Shown here one piece after another: positions 63,990 through 64,000 of a stretch of 64,000 nucleotides of DNA. The number at the start of each line of letters is the position of its first letter. The stretch's first letter is position 1. Position numbers and translations under genes: made by a program. Origin of the DNA: Paulinella micropora (taxonomy: Eukaryota; Cercozoa; Imbricatea; Euglyphida; Paulinellidae). The notes under the pieces are model-generated. The model did not search any database. It was not told the origin of the DNA and saw nothing but the letters and a program-made list of their open reading frames with translations. The DNA is taken from positions 124,001 through 188,000 of the forward strand of contig WBZZ01002847.1 of NCBI GenBank assembly GCA_019918135.1. Reading direction: 5' to 3'.

Positions 63990-64000
63990 AACCACTAGCG

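Overview
The window looks like part of a large double-stranded DNA virus of a eukaryote, probably a protist, that is transcribed and spliced in the nucleus. The evidence is dense coding on both strands with short gaps, mostly unrecognisable proteins, AATAAA/ATTAAA-type signals at most gene ends, TATA-like boxes before several starts, and a gene mix typical of giant viruses. That mix includes a viral SKP1, F-box/leucine-rich-repeat and BTB proteins, several divergent protein kinases, C2H2 zinc-finger proteins, an XPG/FEN-like and a PD-(D/E)XK nuclease, a SAM-dependent methyltransferase, a thymidylate kinase and a heliorhodopsin. No capsid, polymerase or packaging gene lies in the window, so the family cannot be fixed. 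Heliorhodopsin plus many short GT-AG introns makes a mirusvirus-like or coccolithovirus-like relative worth testing; this is inference.

Layout. 1-3600: no intact gene; interspersed and inverted repeats plus a zinc-finger remnant cut by a 63-bp palindromic element. 3.7-9.7 kb: a coiled-coil protein, a head-to-head pair of cysteine-rich paralogues, an unknown protein, heliorhodopsin, and a protein with a pentapeptide repeat. 9.9-16.8 kb: a run of plus-strand genes including a large two-frame protein and a kinase. 17.2-28 kb: an F-box/LRR protein, a second LRR protein, a MYND-finger protein, and two paralogues with CxxC/CxxH modules, one carrying eight C2H2 fingers and a nuclease-like tail. 28-30 kb: gene fragments and small ORFs. 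30-37 kb: small unknown genes, a six-exon thymidylate kinase, a third LRR protein and a BTB/T1 protein. 37-41.5 kb: minus-strand AT-richer genes (membrane glycoprotein, coiled-coil proteins, one gene in several frames). 41.7-49.2 kb: a double kinase-like protein, the FEN-like nuclease facing the PD-(D/E)XK nuclease, a second kinase, and a Rab GTPase with an in-frame TAG. 49.3-64 kb: unknown genes, SKP1, an eight-finger C2H2 protein, a 993-residue zinc-finger methyltransferase, a seven-span membrane protein, a histidine phosphatase, and a long gene reaching the right edge.

How the parts may work together. SKP1 with F-box/LRR and BTB proteins suggests that the virus builds its own substrate adaptors for host cullin ubiquitin ligases. 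The two nucleases and thymidylate kinase fit DNA replication, recombination and nucleotide supply. The kinases, methyltransferase, MYND and C2H2 proteins fit control of host and viral expression.

About a dozen genes switch reading frame at places that fit GT...AG introns of 32-142 bases. The thymidylate kinase case is supported by alignment at every junction; the others range from good to tentative. Some switches also lie at runs of six or seven G or C, so homopolymer errors remain a rival explanation for those.
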